Shown here one piece after another: positions 8,613 through 16,693 of a stretch of DNA of 64,000 bases. The translations under genes and the position numbers were made by a program. Every line of letters begins with the position of its first letter. Positions within the stretch are counted from its first letter, which is position 1. Source of the stretch: Chromohalobacter sp. 296-RDG (GTDB taxonomy: Bacteria; Pseudomonadota; Gammaproteobacteria; Pseudomonadales; Halomonadaceae); contig NZ_JARANY010000012.1 in assembly GCF_029889885.1 (NCBI RefSeq), forward strand, positions 1-64,000. The letters are read 5' to 3'. A model generated the notes under the pieces. That model made no database searches. It had not been told where the DNA came from and was given only the letters and a program-made list of their open reading frames with translations.

Positions 8613-11600
8613 TCAATCCCAGCTTAGCGCGCCGCCGACCTGGTATCCCGGGACGCGCGTCTCGAAAAAGTGCTTCTCCTTGCCACGCGTTTCGCCGGAG
8701 GCGCCACTGGCCGCTGGGCTGGGCGCAGGGTTGGCAGCAGGTTGAGGCGACGGTGCCGCACCGCTGTCGGCGTTGCCCACGGCATTGAGATTGCCACGAT
8801 CGACAGTGGATCTTTCCACCGAGGTGGCGCCTAGCGCGCGCAGGTAATAGGTAGTCTTGAGGCCACGGAACCAGGCCATGCGATAGATGACGTCAAGTTT
8901 CTTGCCCGAGACGCCGGCGATGTAGAGGTTCAACGACTGCGCCTGGTCGATCCACTTCTGGCGTCGCGCGGCGGCTTCGACCAGCCACTTGGGCTCGACC
9001 TCGAAGGCACTAGCATAGCGGGCCTTGAGATCATCCGGTACGCGGTCGATGGGCTGCACGCTACCGTCGTAGTACTTGAGGTCGTTGATCATGACCTCGT
9101 CCCACAGGCCGCGTTCCTTGAGGTCGTTGACCATGTAGGCGTTGACCACGGTGAATTCGCCGGAGAGGTTCGATTTGACGAACAGGTTCTGGTAGGTCGG
9201 CTCGATGGACTGCGTCACGCCACAGATGTTGGAGATCGTCGCGGTCGGCGCGATCGCCATGACGTTGGAGTTACGCATGCCCTGGCTTACGACCTTGTCG
9301 CGCAGACGTGTCCAATCTTGCGTGGTGGAGGTGTCCACTTCGATATAGTCGGCGCCGCGCTCTTCGGCCAGGTTTGCGATGGAGTCGATGGGCAGCACGC
9401 CCTTGCTCCATAGCGAGCCTTCGAAGCTTTGGTAGCGTCCGCGCTCGGCGGCCAAGTCGCTGGAGGCTTCGATGGCGTGATAGCTGATCAGCTCCATCGA
9501 GGTGTCGGAGAATTCAACGGCCTCCTGGGAGGCGTAGGCGATCCCACGCTTGTAGAGCGCGTCCTGAAAGCCCATCAAGCCAAGGCCTACCGGGCGGTGC
9601 TTGAAGTTGGAATTCTTGGCCTGCGGCACGGCGTAGTAATTGATATCGATGACGTTATCGAGCATGCGCACGGCCGTCTTGACGGTCTTCCTCAGCTTGT
9701 CGCCATCGAGTTCGCCGTCGACGATGTGCTGCGCCAGGTTGATCGAGCCCAGATTACACACGGCGATTTCGTCCGCCGAGGTGTTGAGAGTAATCTCCGT
9801 GCACAGGTTGGAGCTATGCACGACGCCGGCATGGTTCTGCGGGCTGCGCAGGTTGCTCGGGTCCTTGAAGGTGATCCACGGATGGCCGGTCTCGAACAGC
9901 ATGGACAGCATCTTGCGCCACAAGTCCTTGGCCTTGACGCGCTTGAACAGTTTGAGCTGCCCGGTGAGGGTCATCTCCTCGTACTCGGCATAGCGCGTCT
10001 CGAAGGCGGCGCCGTAGAGATCGTGCAGGTCCGGGCAGGTGGACGGCGAGAACAGCGTCCATTCTTCGTCGTCGCAGACCCGCTTCATGAACAGGTCCGG
10101 CACCCAGTTGGCGGTGTTCATGTCATGGGTACGGCGGCGATCGTCGCCGGTATTCTTGCGCAGTTCGAGGAACTCCTCAACGTCGAGATGCCAAGTCTCG
10201 AGATAGGCGCAGACCGCGCCCTTGCGCTTGCCACCATTGTGGGCGAGTGCCGCCGTGGTCATATAGGACGGATCGCCCTCGACCTTGAGGTCGTAGACGA
10301 ACGAAATCGGGTCGATTTCGCACACGTTGCGCACGCGGGTGAATACACAGCCGTGGTGCTCGATCCAGTTGCGCTTGGTCAGTGCCACGCAGTTTACGCG
10401 TTCGGCAATCTCGGGCACGGCCGGCACACGAATGTCATACGCCTTGACGGTGCCCGTGAACTGCACCGAACTGCCATCGCTGCGCCGTCCTTCGTGGTTC
10501 TGCTCGCGTTCGCGATACTGGCCGGCGGTTGGCACCCCCAGACGCAGGCATTGATAGCGCAAGCCTTCCGCGAGCGAACGCGAGGTATTGGTGAAATAGA
10601 TTTCCTTGCCACGACTCACGCCGCCATCAGTTTCCAGCAGGCCTTGAATCAGCGCCAGAGTTTGGCTCTTTGGCAGATGGGCGAAGCGCCGATGGATACG
10701 CTTGTTATGGGCCGCGTCGTACAGATCGTCGGCGACGAACGGCAGCGTCGGTTCGCCGGCGCCGGTGATTTGCCCGGTCGTGGCACAACGCTGGACGCCG
10801 CGACCGGCAGCCCAGTGGATCTGACGATAGGCGGTACCGCGCTCGCTCTGCCAGTGATGAATACCGCGCGCCTCGAGATAGTCGCAGACGAAGCGCAGAT
10901 GATCGGCGTCAGCCGATGGGTTGCCGGATACGCCCCACTGCTGGCCGTCCTTCGATAGATGGCCATCGCCGAGCAGGATGCCGTACAGCCGCGCATCGTC
11001 TTCGCTGAATTCCGGCACCGGCACGACTTCGCGCGGAATCACCTGGGCAACATAGTCGCCAGCCGTCAGTTCGCCGGCATCCACCCACTCGGGCTTGATC
11101 TTCGCCTTGGCAAGCCAGTCCCGGGTGCGATGGCCAGCCTGCGCCATCGGCACGCCGCGCAACGCCCAAAGCGGATGGCCGGCAGTCACGCGCGTGGTTT
11201 CGACGGTATGCTTGATGTTCAGCTCGACCATCGGGTCGCGCTGGTTATAGGCGAACTTGTTCGTGACCTGACGATACTCGCCGCGCTGACCGAGCACGAG
11301 ATCGTCACGCGTGATGTCCTTGATCGCCTTGACACCGTCGGCTGTATGCACCTGGGTATCGGGCGCAAAGCATTGGTTGACGGCCATGACCACCTTGAGG
11401 AACGGCACCACGCCTTGCGACTTGCCGTTAGTGCCTTTGATGTAGGAGCCCAGCGCACGCACTGGGGTCCAGTCGTTGCCCAAGCCGCCGGCCCACTTGG
11501 AGAGCATGGCGTTGTCGCGAATCGCGCCGTAGATGCCATCGAGCTGGTCGGGCACGGTGGTAAGATAGCACGAAGAGAGCTGGCTCTTGACGGTGCCAGC

Positions 11601-12647
11601 GTTGAACAGCGTCGGCGTGGAGGCCATGTAGTCGAAGTTCGAGAGCAGCTCGTAGAATTCGATGGCACGCGTTTCGCGATCGTCCTCGTTGAGCGCCAGG
11701 CCCATGGCGACACGCATGAACATCACCTGCGGAAGTTCGTAGCGAATGTCGTCGTGGTGCAGGAAGTAGCGGTCGTAAAGCGTCTGCAGACCGAGGTAGG
11801 TGAACTGGGCGTCGCGGGTGTGATCCAGCGCTGCCCCCAGGCGCTCGAGATCGAACTCGGCAAGCTGCGGATCGAGCTGGTCGAAGGCGATACCCTTGGC
11901 AATATAGGCTTTGAAGGCCGGCGCGTAGAGGTCGGCCATCTCCTGGTAAGTTGCTTCATCGGCGATATCCAGGAAAGAGAGCGCTTCGCGACGCAGGTTG
12001 TCCTGCAAGAGTCGCGCGGTGGCGTAGGTATAGTTGGGCTCTTTTTCGACCAATGTGCGCGCGGTCATCGTCAGTGCCTGCGACACGCCATCGATGGACA
12101 CGCCGTCGTAGAGACTCTTCAGCGACGCGTCGACGATTTTCTGTGGCTCGACGTTGGTGAGCCCTTCGCAGGCGTCAAAGACCAGGGTCTCGACCCGGCC
12201 CAGATCCAGCGGACGCACGGTGCCGTCGGCCTGCGTGACGTTGAGGCTGGGATGAGGCTTGGCGATATCGCCGTTCTGAGGCTGACGGGCACGGGCGTGT
12301 TCTTCGCGGTACAGCACGTAGGCGCGGGCGACTTTCTGTTCGCCGGCGCGCATCAGAGCCAGCTCGACTTGGTCCTGGATATCTTCGATGTGCAGGGTGC
12401 CACCATCGGGCATGCGACGCAGGAAGGTGTCGACGATGCTCTGGGTCGCTTTGTGAACGAAATCACGGATGCGTGACGATGCTGCGGCATTGTCGCCTTC
12501 GGTGGCGATGAACGCCTTGGTGATCGCCATCGAGATCTTGCTGCCATCAAAGACCGCGACATCACCGCCACGCTTGATGACGCGCAGTCGCTGCGGCGCG
12601 GTGATGTCCACTGACGCCTTGTCAGAGGAAGAAGGAGTGGTATCCAT
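8613..12647 (-). CDS. nrdA: Ribonucleoside-diphosphate reductase alpha subunit with an in-frame intein
   Basis: The 1344-residue precursor has two N-terminal ATP-cone domains (about residues 20-110 and 130-225) and a class I reductase barrel closely resembling Pseudomonas NrdA. Active-site cysteines are visible in QLSSCYLTT, SSNLCTEITLNT and EIAVCNLGSINL. Residues 426-804 are an intein inserted before GGKRKGAVCAYLE; removing it leaves 965 residues, the family's normal size. The enzyme reduces ribonucleotides to deoxyribonucleotides and needs NrdB, which is not adjacent. Oddly, no cysteine follows ISNICGV, so the usual C-terminal shuttle pair is absent; the protein ends GYQVGGALSWD. ATG 12647 has AGGAA at good spacing. 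Paired NrdR-type boxes lie upstream. Confidence 0.95.
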   Translation of the reverse strand: MDTTPSSSDKASVDITAPQRLRVIKRGGDVAVFDGSKISMAITKAFIATEGDNAAASSRIRDFVHKATQSIVDTFLRRMPDGGTLHIEDIQDQVELALMRAGEQKVARAYVLYREEHARARQPQNGDIAKPHPSLNVTQADGTVRPLDLGRVETLVFDACEGLTNVEPQKIVDASLKSLYDGVSIDGVSQALTMTARTLVEKEPNYTYATARLLQDNLRREALSFLDIADEATYQEMADLYAPAFKAYIAKGIAFDQLDPQLAEFDLERLGAALDHTRDAQFTYLGLQTLYDRYFLHHDDIRYELPQVMFMRVAMGLALNEDDRETRAIEFYELLSNFDYMASTPTLFNAGTVKSQLSSCYLTTVPDQLDGIYGAIRDNAMLSKWAGGLGNDWTPVRALGSYIKGTNGKSQGVVPFLKVVMAVNQCFAPDTQVHTADGVKAIKDITRDDLVLGQRGEYRQVTNKFAYNQRDPMVELNIKHTVETTRVTAGHPLWALRGVPMAQAGHRTRDWLAKAKIKPEWVDAGELTAGDYVAQVIPREVVPVPEFSEDDARLYGILLGDGHLSKDGQQWGVSGNPSADADHLRFVCDYLEARGIHHWQSERGTAYRQIHWAAGRGVQRCATTGQITGAGEPTLPFVADDLYDAAHNKRIHRRFAHLPKSQTLALIQGLLETDGGVSRGKEIYFTNTSRSLAEGLRYQCLRLGVPTAGQYREREQNHEGRRSDGSSVQFTGTVKAYDIRVPAVPEIAERVNCVALTKRNWIEHHGCVFTRVRNVCEIDPISFVYDLKVEGDPSYMTTAALAHNGGKRKGAVCAYLETWHLDVEEFLELRKNTGDDRRRTHDMNTANWVPDLFMKRVCDDEEWTLFSPSTCPDLHDLYGAAFETRYAEYEEMTLTGQLKLFKRVKAKDLWRKMLSMLFETGHPWITFKDPSNLRSPQNHAGVVHSSNLCTEITLNTSADEIAVCNLGSINLAQHIVDGELDGDKLRKTVKTAVRMLDNVIDINYYAVPQAKNSNFKHRPVGLGLMGFQDALYKRGIAYASQEAVEFSDTSMELISYHAIEASSDLAAERGRYQSFEGSLWSKGVLPIDSIANLAEERGADYIEVDTSTTQDWTRLRDKVVSQGMRNSNVMAIAPTATISNICGVTQSIEPTYQNLFVKSNLSGEFTVVNAYMVNDLKERGLWDEVMINDLKYYDGSVQPIDRVPDDLKARYASAFEVEPKWLVEAAARRQKWIDQAQSLNLYIAGVSGKKLDVIYRMAWFRGLKTTYYLRALGATSVERSTVDRGNLNAVGNADSGAAPSPQPAANPAPSPAASGASGETRGKEKHFFETRVPGYQVGGALSWD
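10236..11372 (-). mobile_element. Intein with LAGLIDADG homing endonuclease inside NrdA
   Basis: Residues 426-804 of the NrdA precursor (379 residues) form an intein. It starts with Cys1 in CFAPDTQVHTADG (block A), has TAGH at intein residues 63-66 (block B), LAGLIDADG-type motifs LYGILLGDG at 129-137 and LIQGLLETDG at 241-250, a block F VYDLKVEGDPSY, and ends ALAHN (penultimate His, terminal Asn). The host sequence reads AVNQ before it and GGKRKGAVC after it. The +1 residue is therefore Gly; standard protein splicing needs Cys, Ser or Thr there. The endonuclease motifs look intact. Whether it splices is open. Confidence 0.92.
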
Positions 12648-12809
12648 GACGCTTTCCTGTCGTTACGGGTCCCAGGGTAAAGAGTGCTGCCGTTCATGTC
12701 GCATCGCGAGAAGTCGAGCCTTATCGCGACGATGACCGAATTAATCGTCTTGTCTCGGCATTTTCGTGCCTGAAGAGGATTGTTCGGAACGAGCACGCGA
12801 AATACGGTA

Positions 12810-12856
12810 GTCCTATATATGGGGGGAATCCTGATGATGAGCACAAGATAGAGCTG
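12810..12856 (-). promoter_or_regulatory. Tandem NrdR-type boxes upstream of nrdA
   Basis: On the minus strand two elements resemble the NrdR core CWATATCTTG: CTCTATCTTG at 12844-12853 and CCATATATAG at 12813-12822, each differing from the pattern at about one position. Their offset is exactly 31 bases, the three-helical-turn spacing typical of NrdR box pairs. NrdR is the ATP-cone repressor of ribonucleotide reductase genes. They lie 160-210 bases upstream of the nrdA start, so a long leader is implied. Confidence 0.7.
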
Positions 12857-12873
12857 TTTCGTGGGGGGTCGCA

Positions 12874-12882
12874 AGTGGATAA
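12874..12882 (-). promoter_or_regulatory. DnaA-box-like site upstream of nrdA
   Basis: TTATCCACT on the minus strand matches eight of nine bases of the DnaA box TTATCCACA. It lies about 20 bases upstream of the distal NrdR-type box. In E. coli the nrdAB promoter has DnaA boxes that tie reductase expression to replication, so the location makes sense, but one near-match could be chance. Confidence 0.4.
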
Positions 12883-13192
12883 GTCGTTGATAGTCTGTGG
12901 TTCTCTTGGGGCTATTCTTGCGCTCCGTCAAAAAATCTATAACTAGCTGCCACGCGACGATTTTTCAATCAGCGTGGCGATCTCTATGATGCTCGACAGC
13001 TACTCGAAAGTGAATTCGGGTATCATCGCTTGCTATCCGCTATGGTAGGGAGTGGCGGCATGCACCCCTTTGTCGCACCGCTTATTCAGGCGACGTCTCT
13101 CTGGATAGCGCGAAGAATACAAAATAAAGATGAACGGAACTCGCACGACAAGGCCGAAGGTAGGCAGGGCTTCATGGCACTAATGTAAAGGG
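12883..13192. other. Intergenic region between nrdA promoter and rstA-like gene
   Basis: About 310 bases without a recognisable gene. It is more AT-rich than its flanks and should carry the promoter of the two-component pair at 13193 and the distal part of the nrdA control region. I see no clear terminator, repeat or RNA gene in it. Confidence 0.5.
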
Positions 13193-13912
13193 ATGGATGA
13201 CAGCTTGGACAGCAGCAGACATCACGATCACGTCCTGATCATAGAGGACGACGAGCGGCTGGCGCATCTGACGCGAGAGTACCTCGAGGCAAATGAATTC
13301 CAGGTCGATCTGGAATACGACGGTGCTCGTGCCGTGGAACGTATTCTCGACGAGCAGCCGGACATGGTCATTCTCGACCTCATGTTGCCTGGCGAGGATG
13401 GTCTTTCCATTTGCCGTCGCGTGCGTGCCCAGTATGCCGGCCCCATTCTCATGCTGACCGCGCGTACCGATGATATGGACCAGGTACTGGGGCTCGAAAT
13501 GGGCGCCGACGATTATGTGCCCAAGCCGGTACAGCCACGCGTGCTGCTGGCGCGCATGCGTGCCTTGTTGCGCCGTGCCGATGCTCTGGACGCCGCCAGC
13601 GGCGCTACTCGGCTGAACTTCAGCGACTTGCTCATCGATAGCGCCACGCGAGAGGCTTGGCTCAACGACGAGCGCATCGACTTGACCAGCGCCGAGTTCG
13701 ACCTGTTGTGGCTGTTGGCCGGTAATGCTGGTCGCGTACTGACCCGCGAGGAAATCTTTTCGCAGCTGCGGGGCATCAAGTACGACGGTCAGGATCGTTC
13801 CATCGATGTGCGAGTCTCGCGTATCCGGCCCAAGATCGGTGACGATCCCAACCATCCGCACCGAATCAAGACCGTGCGCAGCAAAGGATATCTGTTCGTC
13901 AAGGACAGCTAA
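13193..13912 (+). CDS. OmpR-family response regulator (RstA-like)
   Basis: A 239-residue regulator with a receiver domain (about residues 12-125; acidic pair in IIEDDE, phosphoacceptor Asp62 in VILDLMLP, Thr in LTARTDD, Lys in YVPKPV) and a C-terminal OmpR winged helix (about 135-235, with DGQDRSIDVRVSRIRPKIGD). Sequence and pairing resemble RstA. Phosphorylation by the kinase encoded five bases downstream would drive DNA binding. Its targets cannot be deduced here. Confidence 0.9.
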   Translation: MDDSLDSSRHHDHVLIIEDDERLAHLTREYLEANEFQVDLEYDGARAVERILDEQPDMVILDLMLPGEDGLSICRRVRAQYAGPILMLTARTDDMDQVLGLEMGADDYVPKPVQPRVLLARMRALLRRADALDAASGATRLNFSDLLIDSATREAWLNDERIDLTSAEFDLLWLLAGNAGRVLTREEIFSQLRGIKYDGQDRSIDVRVSRIRPKIGDDPNHPHRIKTVRSKGYLFVKDS

Positions 13913-13917
13913 CGTTG

Positions 13918-15561
13918 ATGCGGCGAACCCTATCGGACAGCACCTTTCTGCGCGTTTACGCCTTGTTGTTGCTGGCGTTGGTGCTGACATTTGGACTCGC
14001 CTTGCTGGGATACTTGGTGGTCGATCAGGTGCGTCAGGAGAATTACCGCGAGCGCCTGGCCAGTGGCCCGATGCAGGTGCTTGCGCATCTGGCCGCCGAG
14101 CAGCCGGTCGACGAGCGCGACGAATGGCTGGCATCGATGTCATCGACGCTGGGTGTTCCCATGACGTTGCACCCCATCGATGACGTGTCGCTGAATTACT
14201 TCGATCGCTCGCGACTCAATGAAGGACGGCCGCTGATCGAGCGCCACGATGCGGCTTGGTCTGTGCTACGGCGTCTGCCGGATACGCCTTGGCTGCTGGA
14301 ATTGCGTGTCGGTGGTCTCAAGGAGATGCAGTTACGCGGCGCAACCGAGGCCTTGCGAACCTGGCTCAGCGGCGTCTCGGAAGATGAACGCGACGAGCGT
14401 CTGGCGCGTCTTCAGCGTGTCTTCAAGATCCCGCTGGAGGTTTCACCGACGCCCCCCTCGGGTGTCGATCCTATCCAGCAATCGCGTCTCGAAGGCGGTG
14501 AAGTCGTCGTGCGACTCGAGCCGGGGCTCGGCGTGTTGTATGTGCACGCACGGCTAGGAGCGGATCGCTGGCTCAATATCGGCCCCGTCCCGTCCTTCGA
14601 ACCGATGCCTATCTCGTTGGCGCTGGTCCTGCTGGGCATCATGTTGCTGGTGCTGGCAGGCACCATCTACTTCGTGGTGCGCGGTGTGGAAGGGCGCGTG
14701 GAGCGTCTGGAACGTGCCGCCACGCGTATTGCCGGGGGCCATCTGGATACTCGTGTCAAGGTCGAGAGCAACGACTTTCTCGGACGGCTGGGGATGGCCT
14801 TCAACGGCATGGCGGCCCAGGTGCAATCGTTGTTGCGCACGCAGCAGGAAATGATTCGCGCCGTCTCCCATGAATTGCGCACCCCGGTGGCACGTATCCG
14901 TTTCGCGGTGCAGATGGTCGAGGACATGACCGAAGAACCCGTGGTGCGGCGCCAGTTGCAGGATATCGACGGCGATATCGAAGAACTCGATCAGCTCGTC
15001 GACGAGATCTTGACCTACGCCCGCCTGGGGAGTGACAGCGCCCAGGGCATCCAACTGGCCACCGAAACCACCGATTGCCGTGCCATGGCCCATCGCGTGA
15101 CCGATACTCTGGCACCGCTGCACGCGCATTTGCGCCTCGAAGTCCTGGACGGCGAGGAGGTCGATGTCGAGGCCGATCCGCGCTATCTGCAACGCGCGCT
15201 GTCCAATCTCGTGTCCAATGCCTGTCGCCATGCGGAAGGGCACATCCATGTCAGCGTGACACGGGAAGCGCGGGCCGTGCGCCTGGATGTCGAGGATGAC
15301 GGCGCTGGTGTTCCCGAAGCCGACCGTCTGTTGATCTTCAAACCCTTCGCGCGTCTCGACGACAGTCGCACGCGGCGCTCCGGCGGTTATGGCCTGGGGC
15401 TCTCCATCGTGCAGAAAATCATGGCCTGGCATGGCGGCAGCGCGGTGGTCGAACGCAGCCCGCGGCTCGGCGGGGCGCGCTTTAGCCTGTTGTTGCCGAC
15501 GTCGGACATGCTTCAGGGTGAGTCGCGCCACGCGCGGGGGCGCCGCCTGGGCAATACTTGA
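13918..15561 (+). CDS. Sensor histidine kinase (RstB-like)
   Basis: A 547-residue membrane kinase with TM1 at about residues 13-35, a roughly 195-residue periplasmic sensor region, TM2 at about 230-250, HAMP, HisKA with His318 in AVSHELRTPVAR, and HATPase_c motifs N (NLVSNACRHAEG), G1 (DDGAGVPEAD) and G2 (SGGYGLGLSIV). ATG 13918 is preferred over the TTG one codon upstream. It sits five bases after its cognate regulator gene in a clear operon. The signal is unknown; RstB homologues respond to envelope or cation conditions. Confidence 0.9.
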   Translation: MRRTLSDSTFLRVYALLLLALVLTFGLALLGYLVVDQVRQENYRERLASGPMQVLAHLAAEQPVDERDEWLASMSSTLGVPMTLHPIDDVSLNYFDRSRLNEGRPLIERHDAAWSVLRRLPDTPWLLELRVGGLKEMQLRGATEALRTWLSGVSEDERDERLARLQRVFKIPLEVSPTPPSGVDPIQQSRLEGGEVVVRLEPGLGVLYVHARLGADRWLNIGPVPSFEPMPISLALVLLGIMLLVLAGTIYFVVRGVEGRVERLERAATRIAGGHLDTRVKVESNDFLGRLGMAFNGMAAQVQSLLRTQQEMIRAVSHELRTPVARIRFAVQMVEDMTEEPVVRRQLQDIDGDIEELDQLVDEILTYARLGSDSAQGIQLATETTDCRAMAHRVTDTLAPLHAHLRLEVLDGEEVDVEADPRYLQRALSNLVSNACRHAEGHIHVSVTREARAVRLDVEDDGAGVPEADRLLIFKPFARLDDSRTRRSGGYGLGLSIVQKIMAWHGGSAVVERSPRLGGARFSLLLPTSDMLQGESRHARGRRLGNT

Positions 15562-15632
15562 CCGCTATCGTACTCGGCAGACGCTTGTATGCCGCAAGCG
15601 CTGGCGTGAAGCATGGCTAAGAAGAGACATGG

Positions 15633-16547
15633 CTACGCCGGCTTGATTCCCTCGAGTACCGAGAAGGAGGTCTCGCGCGCGGTGCGCAGGAAGTCCTCCA
15701 TCCATGGCTCGTCACGACTCTCCTCGCGAATCGCCGCGAACAGTGTGCTCCATACCCCCTGCTCGCCGAGATGCAGGGCGCGTACATAACCGCGCTCCAG
15801 ATACTCGGTGAGCGCCCAGTTGGGCAGTGCGCAGACCCCCCGGCCGCTGGCGACCAATTGCATCATCATGATCGTCAACTCGGCGGTGCGCACCTCGGCC
15901 GGCGTGAAGCCCGCGGGTGTCAGAAACTGGGTGAAGACGTCGAGGCGCGTGTGTTCCACCGGATAAGTGATCAGTGTCTCGCTGGCCAATTGTTCCGGCG
16001 TGACCCAGTCGCGGCGTGCCAGGGCATGCTGCTTGCCCACCGCGAGTAGGCCTTCGTAGCGGAACAAGGGTTCGTAATGAATCCCGGCCAGCGGCTGGGG
16101 ATCGGCAGTGATCACCAAATCCAGCGATTCCCGCGCCAGTGACGGCAAGGCGTCGAAGCTGTAGCCGCTGGGGATATCGACCTCGACCTCCGGCCAGTGA
16201 TCGCGAAAGTGATCGATGGTCGGCATCAACCACTGAAAGCAGCTATGACATTCGATCGCCATGTGCAAGCGCCCTTGTTCATGGCCGGCCAGGCGTGCCA
16301 GGTCGCGTTCCGCCATGCGGATCTGCGGCAGAATCTGTTCGGCCAGCGCTAGCAGGCGCTCGCCCGCCCGCGTGAAGGTGACCGGGCGTGTCTTGCGCTG
16401 GAACAGGGGCGTGTCCAGGCGCTCCTCGAGATCCTTGATCTGATGCGAGAGCGCCGATTGGGTGAGATGCACGCGTTCGGCGGCCTCGACGAGCGAGCCC
16501 GCGTCACGTAGTGCGATCAAGGTGCGGAGATGGCGAAGCTCGAGCAT
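15633..16547 (-). CDS. metR: LysR-family regulator MetR
   Basis: A 304-residue LysR protein beginning MLELRHLRTLIALRDAGSLV, with a helix-turn-helix (VEAAERVHLTQSALSHQIKD) and effector domain closely resembling MetR. MetR activates metE and related genes with homocysteine as coinducer. Its divergent position 146 bases from metE is the classical arrangement. I start at ATG 16547; an upstream in-frame extension to 16598 would cross the MetR-type box. It is convergent with the RstB-like kinase gene. Confidence 0.93.
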   Translation of the reverse strand: MLELRHLRTLIALRDAGSLVEAAERVHLTQSALSHQIKDLEERLDTPLFQRKTRPVTFTRAGERLLALAEQILPQIRMAERDLARLAGHEQGRLHMAIECHSCFQWLMPTIDHFRDHWPEVEVDIPSGYSFDALPSLARESLDLVITADPQPLAGIHYEPLFRYEGLLAVGKQHALARRDWVTPEQLASETLITYPVEHTRLDVFTQFLTPAGFTPAEVRTAELTIMMMQLVASGRGVCALPNWALTEYLERGYVRALHLGEQGVWSTLFAAIREESRDEPWMEDFLRTARETSFSVLEGIKPA

Positions 16548-16553
16548 GGTGTA

Positions 16554-16566
16554 TGAGAGCCGTTCA
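16554..16566. promoter_or_regulatory. MetR-type box in the metR-metE intergenic region
   Basis: TGAGAGCCGTTCA matches the MetR palindrome TGAANNNNNTTCA with one mismatch. It sits just upstream of the metR start, suggesting autoregulation. The following AT-rich stretch (about 16567-16600) probably holds the divergent promoters. Assignment rests on the motif and position. Confidence 0.5.
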
Positions 16567-16693
16567 TTTTGATGATTAGTTAATTTAGTTTGATTCACGC
16601 ACTGCCGCCAGCGAGACTGCCCGCCAGCACATCACGGCGTCGCCGTGACCACGAAGTCACTTATTCTAGACGCATACCGCAAGGGGAAACACG

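Noticed and set aside
8613-8700. Frameshift as the reason for the missing NrdA C-terminal cysteines
   Set aside because: Reading the other frames before the stop shows no cysteine pair, so a single base error would not restore the usual tail.
9429-12476. Two long plus-strand open frames (9429-10958 and 10959-12476) opposite nrdA
   Set aside because: They are antisense to a clearly coding gene, lack recognisable domains and arise from GC-rich codon bias on the opposite strand.
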